Shown here one piece after another: positions 9,301 to 15,922 of a stretch of DNA of 64,000 nucleotides. The stretch's first letter is position 1. Every line of letters begins with the position of its first letter. Source of the DNA: an uncultured Clostridia bacterium (GTDB lineage Bacteria > Bacillota > Clostridia > Oscillospirales > Ruminococcaceae); NCBI GenBank assembly GCA_945876755.1, contig CAMCPM010000009.1, positions 1 through 64,000 on the forward strand, written 5' to 3'. The position numbers and the translations under genes are program-made. A model generated the notes under the pieces. It did no database searches. It was not told where the DNA came from and was given only the letters and a program-made list of their open reading frames with translations.

Positions 9301-9712
9301 AATGTTTACAATACCCCTTGCGTTCACAGGCGGATTCTGGGCGCTGTTTATTACCCGTACTCCCGTATCGGTAATATCGCTTATCGGTCTGGTTGTGCTG
9401 GTAGGTATCGTTGTAAATAACGGTATCGTATTTGTAGATTATGCAAACCAGCTTGTAAACTCGGGCATGACGATAAGAGAGGCTCTCATCAAGACAGGAC
9501 GGGACAGACTTCGTCCTATCCTTATGACAGCGCTTACGACCATTATCGCACTTCTCGGTATGGCGGTTGATACTTCCATGGGCTCGGAAATGCTGAAGCC
9601 TATTGCAATTACCACTATCGGCGGTATGGTATATTCCACGCTGCTTACCTTGCTGTTTATCCCCGTAATGTACAGCTGCTTCCATAAGGATAAAACCGTA
9701 AAGGAGAGTTAA
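6374..9712 (+). CDS. RND-family multidrug efflux pump (HAE1/AcrB-like)
   Basis: The 1112-residue product has the classic RND plan: an N-terminal membrane helix (V-K-K-P-F-T-V-V-V-A-I), a large external porter loop, helices 2-6, a second loop and helices 8-12. The fourth-helix signature GLALGVGMLVDNSIVVIENI carries the proton-relay aspartate. The second half repeats the plan (LIGLVVLVGIVVNNGIVFVDYAN). Unusually, residues about 195-315 form a Gln/Met/Glu-rich, partly coiled-coil insertion in the first porter loop. No separate membrane-fusion protein is adjacent, as is common for Gram-positive RND pumps. It is co-transcribed with the TetR gene, which starts 1 bp after its stop. Drugs, bile acids or fatty acids are likely substrates; which cannot be told. 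Confidence 0.92.
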   Translation: MLSEYSVKKPFTVVVAIVLVLILGFVSYTKMTVDLIPSINLPYAVVITTYPGASPEQVETVVTDTIEQTLASVDNMKNLTSLSAENMSLVILEFNDDTNMDSAVLEMRESLDMITSYFPDEIGNPMIMKINPDMMPVEIITAAVEDMPDDEAAAYIEEKIIPEIKSVEGVASAISTGLIENFVDVVISDDKLDAVNKDINAYMQEQMDKAIDEQVEAILAEQLEAAKQAAQAPVDMSSLTPEQLAQMQSMQGADTSAAPQMDEDAMREEIRSQIVATMEESGEMPEELDISSQITTDMIQGILSAQNFSMPAGSVDDSEGISHMLRVGDKYASAEELGAQVLFNIDGYGEIKLSDVADIVTYDNTSKVYSKINGSHAVMLALQKQPNYSTAEVTNAVQDKLDELAENNAQVKFSIIMNQGEYVNLMIDSIVKNLLLGALFAIVILYIFLRKFRPTFIVAASIAISVVTTFVLMYFAGITLNMISMGGLALGVGMLVDNSIVVIENIFRMRSEGASRKEAAVAGAKQVAGAITASTITTIVVFVPIAFTTGITKQLFTDMALTIGFSLAASLVVALTLVPTACSAWIGDNTVFKKTFSDKLANVYGKLLDKTLNHRWVVILTVILLLGGGIWGALSSGTQLFPTMDSGSITVTVDIPETYSMEQRFDALDKLNDTLLSVDGIDTVGIMDTTNSSNAEASMMSMMSSGTTVYVTLDSERTATTDDIINEIRKLTENYDYEVTASSSNMDISMLSGDSVSINVMGRELDDIRKAAKDIADIVESVEGTIEVDNGVTESKEEMRVIVDKNAAMLKGLTTAQVYMAVSEASADAKSALSYSDNGVSYSVFIKDKDTDAFTTDKIKDITLTAADGSEVALTDVADIVSADGFVSIKRKNQERTVSVTAALDEGYDVTAVNNEIAKRLADYDMPSGCRYEISGESQTIKETFEDLFLMIILAIVFIYLVMVAQFQSLLSPFIVMFTIPLAFTGGFWALFITRTPVSVISLIGLVVLVGIVVNNGIVFVDYANQLVNSGMTIREALIKTGRDRLRPILMTALTTIIALLGMAVDTSMGSEMLKPIAITTIGGMVYSTLLTLLFIPVMYSCFHKDKTVKES

Positions 9713-9713
9713 A

Positions 9714-10331
9714 ATGCAGGCTTCATATAATGATATGCCGCCTAAAAAACAGCTTATAATCGGTGCGCTGCACGATCTTATTGTTGACGGCAGCAGTTCC
9801 GAAAGTGTTACCGTATCACAGATCGCTGCAAAAGCAGGTATCGGAAAGGGTACGATTTACGAATATTTCTCCTGCAAGGAGGAGATATTCAAGGAAGCTG
9901 TAATTACTGCGTCGGTATTTCATCTGAAAAATATGTTCAGTATTCTCGAAAGCTGTGAAGGCTACAAAGAGACCCTTGCAAAAATGGCAGAATATATCTT
10001 AAAGATAATTAACAAAAACAAAGTTTTTTTCGAGTTTATCCTTAAAGATTTTGACAGCGGCGAGTTTCAGTTCTGCAAGGTAGGACGGGAGTTTATCAGT
10101 ACCTACAAGGACGATATATCACGGCTTGTCAATACTCTGATACAAAGGGGTATTGACGAGGGTATCATAAGCTCTGTACCCGAAAGAAGCAAGATAGAAT
10201 TTGCTTCATTTGCAGCTCTGAGTTATCTTATTTACAGCAAGCCCGGAGAGCCGGGATTGTTCGGCAGCGTTTATTCCGAGGAGGAAATAAAAAGCCTCAT
10301 CTGCGAAATGTATACAAAAATCATATGCTGA
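9714..10331 (+). CDS. TetR/AcrR-family transcriptional repressor
   Basis: The 205-residue product carries a TetR-type helix-turn-helix at about residues 13-55: VTVSQIAAKAGIGKGTIYEYF, followed by CKEEIFKEA. The C-terminal ligand domain is helical. The gene follows the RND pump stop by a single base, with GGAGAG overlapping the end of the pump gene, so the two are translationally linked. The 20-bp palindrome at 6299-6318 is its obvious target. The regulator is the second gene of its own operon, so induction of the pump would also raise repressor levels. Confidence 0.9.
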   Translation: MQASYNDMPPKKQLIIGALHDLIVDGSSSESVTVSQIAAKAGIGKGTIYEYFSCKEEIFKEAVITASVFHLKNMFSILESCEGYKETLAKMAEYILKIINKNKVFFEFILKDFDSGEFQFCKVGREFISTYKDDISRLVNTLIQRGIDEGIISSVPERSKIEFASFAALSYLIYSKPGEPGLFGSVYSEEEIKSLICEMYTKIIC

Positions 10332-10337
10332 ATTCGG

Positions 10338-10368
10338 AAGCCCTGTTATTTTGCAGGGCTTTCGTTTT
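10338..10368 (+). terminator. Terminator after the RND/TetR operon
   Basis: AAGCCCTG (10338-10345) pairs with CAGGGCTT (10354-10361) and is followed by TCGTTTT. It lies between the convergent tetR and crp-type genes. Confidence 0.7.
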
Positions 10369-10371
10369 ATG

Positions 10372-11031
10372 TCAATGCAGTACAAACCTGTTCTTTTCAA
10401 ACTCCAGCAGACCCTCGTCACGCAGTTTGCACAGTTCATTTGACATGGCGCTCCTGTCCACCGAAAGAAAGTCCGCAAGCTGCTGACGGTTAAACGGTAT
10501 CGAAAATGTGCTGCTGTTTTGGCGCTTTGCTTCCTCGGAAAGATATGAAATAAGCTTTTCACGGGTAGTCCGCTTAGACATATACCCAAGCTTCCGTATA
10601 AGCTTTCTGTTCTTTTCGGATATTGCAAAAAATAAATTCTGTACTGCTGCCGAGTGAAATCTGCAAGCCGTCGGGCAAACTGTGATTATTCTTTTTATAT
10701 CAAAGAAGATCACGTCGCTGTCCTCAACTGCAAGGACGTCGTTCAGCAGCGGACCGCTCTCGGGCGCAGCATAAGCCTCGCCGAACATTTCTCCCACGGC
10801 TATCATGCTTATTATACTGCGGTTGCCCCAATAGTCGTCACGCTGGATATGCAGCTTGCCCCGAACAAGGATCATAATATTTTCAAGGCGCCCGCCCTCT
10901 CTCAGAACATATTCGCCTTTTTCATAGGTACAGAGTCTTGCCTGCAAGCAGGAAAGCATTGCTTCGATTTCGTCTTCGCCGACTCCCGAAAAAAGCTGAG
11001 TTTTCTTTAAAACGGGAATATATTTCTTCAT
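10372..11031 (-). CDS. Crp/Fnr-family transcriptional regulator
   Basis: The 219-residue product has an N-terminal cyclic-nucleotide-binding fold (about residues 10-125: FSGVGEDEIEAML, YEKGEYVLREGG, GEMFGE) and a C-terminal winged helix (about 145-215) with FNRQQLADFLSVDRSAMSNEL as recognition region. The usual cAMP arginine motif is not obvious, so the effector is unclear. Family members placed opposite a ferredoxin gene are common in anaerobic Firmicutes and often respond to redox or gas signals. It is divergent from the ferredoxin gene at 11136, with a Crp/Fnr-like palindrome between them (11047-11060). Confidence 0.88.
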   Translation of the reverse strand: MKKYIPVLKKTQLFSGVGEDEIEAMLSCLQARLCTYEKGEYVLREGGRLENIMILVRGKLHIQRDDYWGNRSIISMIAVGEMFGEAYAAPESGPLLNDVLAVEDSDVIFFDIKRIITVCPTACRFHSAAVQNLFFAISEKNRKLIRKLGYMSKRTTREKLISYLSEEAKRQNSSTFSIPFNRQQLADFLSVDRSAMSNELCKLRDEGLLEFEKNRFVLH

Positions 11032-11046
11032 AAAAGCCTCGTTTCC

Positions 11047-11060
11047 GTTGTAAAAACAAC
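11047..11060. promoter_or_regulatory. Candidate Crp/Fnr operator GTTGT-AAAA-ACAAC
   Basis: A perfect 5-bp inverted repeat with a 4-bp spacer resembles the architecture of Fnr-type sites. It sits 16 bp from the crp-type start codon and about 22 bp upstream of the -10 TATAAT (11083-11088) facing the ferredoxin gene, where it could autoregulate one gene and activate the other. Confidence 0.5.
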
Positions 11061-11082
11061 CGAATTATTTTAAATATTGTAA

Positions 11083-11112
11083 TATAATCATATCAGAAAG
11101 TCAAGGACTTTC
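11083..11112 (+). promoter_or_regulatory. -10 element and downstream inverted repeat before the ferredoxin gene
   Basis: TATAAT at 11083-11088 has no clear -35, which fits an activator-dependent promoter. It is followed at 11096-11112 by GAAAGTC-AAG-GACTTTC, a perfect 7-bp inverted repeat near the expected transcription start; this could be a second operator or an RNA hairpin. Confidence 0.45.
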
Positions 11113-11135
11113 AGTAAAAACAAGGAGGACTTACA

Positions 11136-11828
11136 ATGATAAGAAAAATTATAAAAATAGACGAGGAAAAATGTACCGGCTGCGGACTTTGCGCCGAAGC
11201 CTGTCACGAGGGAGCAATAGAAATGATAGACGGCAAGGCAAAGCTTACCCGAGAGGACTACTGCGACGGGCTGGGAGACTGTCTGCCCGCTTGTCCTGCG
11301 AATGCTATTTCCTTTGAGGAACGTGAAGCGCCTGCATATAATGAGGCTGCCGTTCTTGCGGCAAAAAAGAAAAAAGCGGCGGCACTTCCTTGCGGCTGTC
11401 CGGGAACTCATTCAAAGGCAATTAAGCGCGAAGCTGCGGAAGCGCCGTCTGCACCCGTGTCAAGTCAGCTTTCGCAATGGCCTGTGCAGATAAAGCTTGT
11501 GCCTGTAAATGCGCCTTATTTTGATAATGCAAATCTGCTTGTTGCCGCTGACTGCACAGCTTATGCCTACGGAAATTTCCATAACGAGTTTATGCGCAGC
11601 CATATTACCCTTATCGGCTGTCCAAAGCTTGACGAGGGAGATTATGCTGAAAAGCTTACCGAAATTATTGCAAACAATGAGATAAAAAGCGTGACTGTTG
11701 CGCGCATGGAAGTACCATGCTGCGGCGGAATTGAAAATGCCGTTAAAAGGGCGCTTCAGGCAAGCGGAAAGCTTATCCCGTGGCGTGTCGTAACTATCTC
11801 CGCTGACGGAAGAATTCTGGATATATAA
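11136..11828 (+). CDS. 4Fe-4S ferredoxin-type protein
   Basis: The 230-residue protein has a cluster motif C13-x2-C16-x2-C19-x3-C23 and a second, variant cysteine set C43-x5-C49-x3-C53-P, then a Lys/Ala linker, an LPCGCPG motif and a C-terminal domain with conserved Cys (IGCPK, VPCCGG). It probably carries two iron-sulfur clusters and works as a redox partner or sensor. Such proteins are often found next to a Crp/Fnr regulator in Clostridia, as here. AAGGAGG is 7 bp before the ATG. Its electron partner is not identified in the window. Confidence 0.85.
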   Translation: MIRKIIKIDEEKCTGCGLCAEACHEGAIEMIDGKAKLTREDYCDGLGDCLPACPANAISFEEREAPAYNEAAVLAAKKKKAAALPCGCPGTHSKAIKREAAEAPSAPVSSQLSQWPVQIKLVPVNAPYFDNANLLVAADCTAYAYGNFHNEFMRSHITLIGCPKLDEGDYAEKLTEIIANNEIKSVTVARMEVPCCGGIENAVKRALQASGKLIPWRVVTISADGRILDI

Positions 11829-11984
11829 AATAGATAAGCCCGATTGCGGCGGCTGCGTTTCCTTAATATTAATCATACTGATGTTATTCCGATGCCGGTT
11901 ACAGAAGATCCTGTTTATTGACAGCAAAGTAATAGTATGGTATTATTAATCTAACGTTCAAAAAAGGAGACGTGTCCTGCAATT

Positions 11985-12545
11985 ATGGATTACAAAACTC
12001 AATATATATTCTGCGTTGCCGTTATCGTAATTATCGCTGTTATTGCCGCAGCTGCGCTGTTTGAACGGTTTAGCGGCGGCGAAGAAGAAATAGTTTCGGA
12101 AACGGCGGAAACCATTACCGAAACTACTACGGAAAACCCATATTACCTCGTTCGCAGCTGGGAGGGCAGCGAGCTGCTTGAAAGTATTTTTTACTGCGGC
12201 GAAAACCGACCTCTGCCGCTTTCACTTGAGCAGAACCCAGACTTTATCCTGGCGGACGGAAACCTTATTTTCCCCGACGGAAGCTTTGCTGCGGCAGGTA
12301 CCGACGAGAACGGAAACGTTGTCTCGCTGCGGTTTAAAGCGGAGTCCGCACCGCTTGACCTTTCGGTTTACGGAATAGAGCTCAGCGCAAAGCCCTTTGA
12401 CATTTACGAAAAGGTCGGAATTCCCGACAGCGTTTACGGGGACGAGGAAAAGGTCATTACATTCAGCTTTTACGGCGGCGGCGTAACCGAGCTTACATTC
12501 ATTTTCAGCGAGAAAAAGCTTTCTGAGGTTTATATTGCCTCATGA
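11985..12545 (+). CDS. Hypothetical membrane-anchored extracytoplasmic protein
   Basis: The 186-residue product has one hydrophobic helix near residues 8-27, a Glu/Thr-rich linker (about 33-50) and a soluble beta-rich C-terminal part. The FDIYEKVGIPDSVYG segment with the following GGGVTELTFIF resembles small extracytoplasmic beta domains, but I cannot assign a family. AAAAAGGAGA lies upstream of the ATG. Its last 6 bases overlap the end of the convergent HtrA gene, so the two transcripts would overlap. Confidence 0.6.
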   Translation: MDYKTQYIFCVAVIVIIAVIAAAALFERFSGGEEEIVSETAETITETTTENPYYLVRSWEGSELLESIFYCGENRPLPLSLEQNPDFILADGNLIFPDGSFAAAGTDENGNVVSLRFKAESAPLDLSVYGIELSAKPFDIYEKVGIPDSVYGDEEKVITFSFYGGGVTELTFIFSEKKLSEVYIAS

Positions 12546-13655
12546 CCCTTTTTCTTCGGTAAGGGTGAGAGTTATGTCAATATTTTCTCCTCCGCGGAAA
12601 ACCGTTACCGTCATTTCCTCGCCGGAAGAAAAGCTTTCCTTTATCTCGTTAAGCTCGCTCATGGTTTTTACCGGTTTTCCTCCGGCTGCAACGATTATAT
12701 CACCTATCAGGATTCCGCCCGTATCGGCTGCGGAATCTTTTTCTACAAACCGCACGCAGACCCCCTCAGGCAGACCGTAGTAACGTGCGTTTTCTTCACC
12801 GATATCCTCTCCGCTGATGCCTATGCTGGGACGTCCCGTAACATAGCCGTTGGCGATAAGGTCTTCAATTATCGGCTTGGCAGAGGTTATCGGAATTGCG
12901 AATCCCAGACCCTCGGCAAAATCGGAAATTATCTTGCTGGAGTTGATACCCACGACCTGTCCGCAGGAGTTGAGAAGGGGACCTCCGCTGTTGCCGGGAT
13001 TTATTGCAGCGTCGGTCTGAATAAGGGTCATTGCGTATTCGTCAATGGTGATAGTACGGTTAAGGGCGCTGATTATTCCGCAGGTAGTTGAGCCGTAAAG
13101 CTCAAAACCGAGAGGATTTCCTATTGCAACTGCAAGCTCGCCCTCGGAAAGCTTTGTACTGTCTCCGAATTCCGCCGCAGGGAATTTTACCTTTCCCGAA
13201 TTGATTTTCACAACGGCAAGGTCGGTACGGCTGTCTGCTCCGATTATTTCGGCAGGGTACTCGGTTTTGTCAGCAAGCACGACGGTTACCTTTTCTGCTC
13301 TGGCTCGTTTTTCGTCAGCGGTGTTCTGCACGACATGAGCGTTTGTAACGATATATCCGTCGGAGGAAATAATTATCCCCGTGCCCGTGCCAGAAGCGGT
13401 TTCGCTGAATTTTGAAGAGATGCCCACTACCGACGGCTTTGCCTTTTTGACGATCTCGGGAACGGAGATCTCTTTTTTTTCTTCGGAAAGCTTTATAACG
13501 CTTTTTACGTCCTCGGAGGCATATTCCGAAGCGGCAAGACTTTCTCCGTAGGAATACGCCAATACAGCGGCGCTTATCACAACAGCCGAATAAGCCGCAA
13601 ACAGTATAAATGATAATGCGTCGGAAAGCTTGCTTTTACCGGTATTTATTTTCAT
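12540..13655 (-). CDS. HtrA/DegP-like serine protease (S1C) with one PDZ domain
   Basis: The 371-residue protein has an N-terminal membrane helix (about residues 14-34), a trypsin-like domain and one PDZ domain (about 270-365). The catalytic triad is visible as His107 in TNAHVV, Asp145 in RTDLAV and Ser223 in GNSGGPL. It would degrade misfolded proteins at the outer face of the membrane. A GGAG site is 8 bp before the start. A truncated copy of the repeat that flanks the MORN gene lies about 50-90 bp upstream of its start (13707-13742), so an insertion probably altered its upstream region. Confidence 0.93.
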   Translation of the reverse strand: MKINTGKSKLSDALSFILFAAYSAVVISAAVLAYSYGESLAASEYASEDVKSVIKLSEEKKEISVPEIVKKAKPSVVGISSKFSETASGTGTGIIISSDGYIVTNAHVVQNTADEKRARAEKVTVVLADKTEYPAEIIGADSRTDLAVVKINSGKVKFPAAEFGDSTKLSEGELAVAIGNPLGFELYGSTTCGIISALNRTITIDEYAMTLIQTDAAINPGNSGGPLLNSCGQVVGINSSKIISDFAEGLGFAIPITSAKPIIEDLIANGYVTGRPSIGISGEDIGEENARYYGLPEGVCVRFVEKDSAADTGGILIGDIIVAAGGKPVKTMSELNEIKESFSSGEEMTVTVFRGGENIDITLTLTEEKGS

Positions 13656-13706
13656 AGCACTTACTCCAATTTAATAATATTACAATTATTTTAACCGCAA
13701 ATTTTC

Positions 13707-13742
13707 GCATTATCATAAAAAAATCAAGCGTTCGGATTCAAA
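13707..13742. repeat. 36-bp direct repeat, left copy
   Basis: This copy matches 14742-14777 with one mismatch in 36. It begins GCATTAT and includes AAGCGTTCGG, the 5' arm of a terminator, but here the 3' arm is missing. The repeat brackets the MORN lipoprotein gene at exactly 1035-bp spacing. Confidence 0.85.
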
Positions 13743-13850
13743 AAAGCTTACTTTTTATTTTCGGAAATTTTGTTCAAAAAAGTAAAAATTATGTGAATAG
13801 TATATAGCGGCAAGAGGCGAAAAAACATTATTTTTTAGATATATTTTACA

Positions 13851-13879
13851 TTGAAATTAACGGTTTTTTGGTATATAAT
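13851..13879 (+). promoter_or_regulatory. Promoter of the MORN gene
   Basis: TTGAAA (13851-13856) and TATAAT (13874-13879) with a 17-bp spacer. The -10 lies inside a 16-bp AT palindrome (13871-13886), a possible operator. Confidence 0.75.
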
Positions 13880-13972
13880 TATATACTGTGACTTGCAGAT
13901 TTTTATCGAAAAATGTCATTTATCATCTGCAATGCAAAGAGGATCTAATAAAATTAAAAGGGGTCATGAATT

Positions 13973-14716
13973 ATGAAGAAATTAGCGGCTATAATTTTAG
14001 CTTCTGTATTGGCAGCAACCTTATCTGCCTGCGGAAACAAAGGCGAAACAGCAAGCGGGGACAGCAATTCTTATGTAGAAAAGAGCTCAAAGGTAAAAGA
14101 TGAAGCATATACAGTAAATTATGCCGGTGTTGATATAACAGGTACATATACAGGAGAATGGGAAAATGATACTCCTAACGGATTCGGAGAATTTAAATCG
14201 AACGAGGAAGGCTTTACCTTTGATTATGCAGGTAACTGGATGAATGGCGTGTTTCATGGTCAGGGAGAACTGATTATTGACGGTTCTAATAATCTCTCAT
14301 ATGTAAGCGGAGATTTTTTTAACGGCAAAGAGAATGGTCAAGTATATGAAGAAGTATATTACTATGACACTTCCAGCGGTTTAGACCATTGGCAGTATAA
14401 AGGTGAAGTGATGAATTATGCCAGCAACGGATATGGTCAGTATATGGAATATTATACCGATGGTTCATATACCTTGTTTGAAGGAGAATTTTTAAATGAT
14501 GATTTTTGCGATGGAAAAATAGAATATACTGATTTTGACAAAAACGGAACAGTAACAGATACAGGAAAATTTCAGAACGGAGAATTAGTAAGTGATACTG
14601 AAATAAAAATCAAAAACGGCATATATGATGTTATTCAGTATTTTGCATACGAAAAGGGCGTCGGCGAATTATATGATTCATTTGCACCTTATGTATATGA
14701 CAGAAATGCAAATTAA
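13973..14716 (+). CDS. MORN-repeat lipoprotein
   Basis: The 247-residue product begins with a lipoprotein signal peptide and lipobox L-S-A-C (Cys20). It then has several MORN-type repeats with G-x-Y-x-G-E-W and N-G-x-G cores (about residues 48-190), which usually form extended beta scaffolds. A C-terminal segment has no recognisable domain. The DNA is more AT-rich than its neighbours, and the gene sits between two copies of a 36-bp direct repeat, so it looks like a recent insertion. AAAGGGG is 9 bp before the ATG, and it has a complete promoter of its own. Function unknown; anchoring at the outer membrane face is the safest statement. Confidence 0.8.
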   Translation: MKKLAAIILASVLAATLSACGNKGETASGDSNSYVEKSSKVKDEAYTVNYAGVDITGTYTGEWENDTPNGFGEFKSNEEGFTFDYAGNWMNGVFHGQGELIIDGSNNLSYVSGDFFNGKENGQVYEEVYYYDTSSGLDHWQYKGEVMNYASNGYGQYMEYYTDGSYTLFEGEFLNDDFCDGKIEYTDFDKNGTVTDTGKFQNGELVSDTEIKIKNGIYDVIQYFAYEKGVGELYDSFAPYVYDRNAN

Positions 14717-14741
14717 TGCATGGTTTTAAATAAAAATGTCT

Positions 14742-14777
14742 GCATTATAATAAAAAAATCAAGCGTTCGGATTCAAA
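14742..14777. repeat. 36-bp direct repeat, right copy
   Basis: Partner of 13707-13742. In this copy the AAGCGTTCGG arm is followed by its complementary arm, so the terminator at 14761-14793 is intact. This suggests the right-hand copy is the original context and the left-hand copy arose during insertion. Confidence 0.85.
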
Positions 14778-14799
14778 CGAAAACCGAACGCTTTTTTCT
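14761..14799. terminator. Bidirectional terminator between MORN and DUF368 genes
   Basis: AAGCGTTCGG (14761-14770) pairs perfectly with CCGAACGCTT (14784-14793). T-rich tracts occur on both sides (TTTTTT on plus; AAAAAAA at 14752-14758 read on minus), so it can stop both convergent genes. Confidence 0.85.
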
Positions 14800-14801
14800 T
14801 G

Positions 14802-15659
14802 CTAATTATTTTCAGCAGTCTTTTTCTTTGACGGCAGCTCCATAAGAAGCGGAATTGCTATACCGACAAGAAGCAGGATAATTCCGACTATTCCTTGAGC
14901 GTTAAAACGGAACTGAGCAGGGAAGATGTGCGGAACAGAACCTACTATAAGACCAATGATAAGACAATATGTGCCCTGCCTGAATTTTTTCATGAGCATA
15001 TCTATTATCTTTGCCGCGGCAAATACGCCTATTACCGCACCTGCGCCGAAGCAGACAAGCACCGCAAGGTCAAGGTTTGCAACAGCTGAAATTACCGAGT
15101 CGTATGCGCCGAAAACCTTCATTATCATTGAGCCGCTTACACCGGGGATTATCATTGCAACTGCGGCAATAAATCCCATTATTACATAAAGAACAATATC
15201 CCTCAGACCAAGCGTACCGTCTGTAAACATAGCGCTTCCGCTTCCTGCGAAAAGCAGTGCGACCATGAAAATTACTCCGATAAAAAACGGTATCAGATTT
15301 ATCGGACGGATACGCTTGCTGTCCTTTTTGCATTCCTTCATAACAAGCGGCAGACTGCCGAGAATAAGTCCCAGAAATAAAAGCTGGGTAGGTACATAGT
15401 AGGTTTCAAAAAGAAAATCAAGCGCAACAGCCGTCAGAAAAATTCCGATGACCATTCCTATTCCGACCGGTATCAGAAACGGCATATTTTTTATAAGCTT
15501 TTTGATATTGGGTGTGATAGCTCCGATAAGACGGTCAAAAATTTTCGTTACAACGGCAATAGTACCTCCGCTTACGCCGGGGATCGCATTGCCGATGCCT
15601 ATTGCAATACCTTTTAAAACAAGGAAAATACTGTCCTTGGCTTTTACAAAAAAACTCAT
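14802..15659 (-). CDS. DUF368-family membrane protein (PopT-like undecaprenyl-phosphate transporter)
   Basis: The 285-residue polytopic membrane protein has 8-9 hydrophobic segments and two related GxxxPGVSGGT / PGVSGS motifs, near residues 20-33 (IGNAIPGVSGGTIA) and 165-178 (AMIIPGVSGSMIMK), showing an internal repeat. DUF368 proteins (PopT) have been reported to recycle undecaprenyl phosphate across the membrane for cell-wall synthesis. GAAAGGAA precedes the ATG by 7 bp. The gene is monocistronic and ends at the bidirectional terminator. Confidence 0.85.
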   Translation of the reverse strand: MSFFVKAKDSIFLVLKGIAIGIGNAIPGVSGGTIAVVTKIFDRLIGAITPNIKKLIKNMPFLIPVGIGMVIGIFLTAVALDFLFETYYVPTQLLFLGLILGSLPLVMKECKKDSKRIRPINLIPFFIGVIFMVALLFAGSGSAMFTDGTLGLRDIVLYVIMGFIAAVAMIIPGVSGSMIMKVFGAYDSVISAVANLDLAVLVCFGAGAVIGVFAAAKIIDMLMKKFRQGTYCLIIGLIVGSVPHIFPAQFRFNAQGIVGIILLLVGIAIPLLMELPSKKKTAENN

Positions 15660-15824
15660 ACGGATTTCCTTTCATATCTTGATATATGAAATATTATTGC
15701 ATAAATTTTTCCGAAAATCAACAGTTTTTTGTAATTGTATCTGTTTTGTAACAAAGTTGAGGGAGCAATATATTCAAACTCATATTTATCATTCTTTTTT
15801 TATATTTCCAATTTTCTTTGTGAT

Positions 15825-15842
15825 ATGTTATAATTTTAACAA
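15825..15842. promoter_or_regulatory. Candidate Rex operator over the -10 of the alcohol dehydrogenase gene
   Basis: ATGTTAT-AATT-TTAACAA matches the clostridial Rex consensus TTGTTAA-N4-TTAACAA in 12 of 14 defined positions, with one perfect half-site. It overlaps TATAAT at 15829-15834. Alcohol dehydrogenases are standard Rex targets and a rex gene lies in the window at 56046. Confidence 0.6.
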
Positions 15843-15922
15843 TAGGAAAGATAAAACATCTGTTGAACTTTCCGATAAACAATATTTCAAAATTACAATA
15901 TACAAAATGGAGGAATTGTTTT

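Larger units (their letters stand above)
13656..13972. other. 317-bp intergenic region between htrA and the MORN gene
   Basis: It holds the left copy of the 36-bp direct repeat (13707-13742), an AT-rich stretch, and the MORN-gene promoter (TTGAAA 13851, TATAAT 13874). The 16-bp palindrome GTATATAATTATATAC spans the -10 region at 13871-13886. No further gene was seen. Confidence 0.6.
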
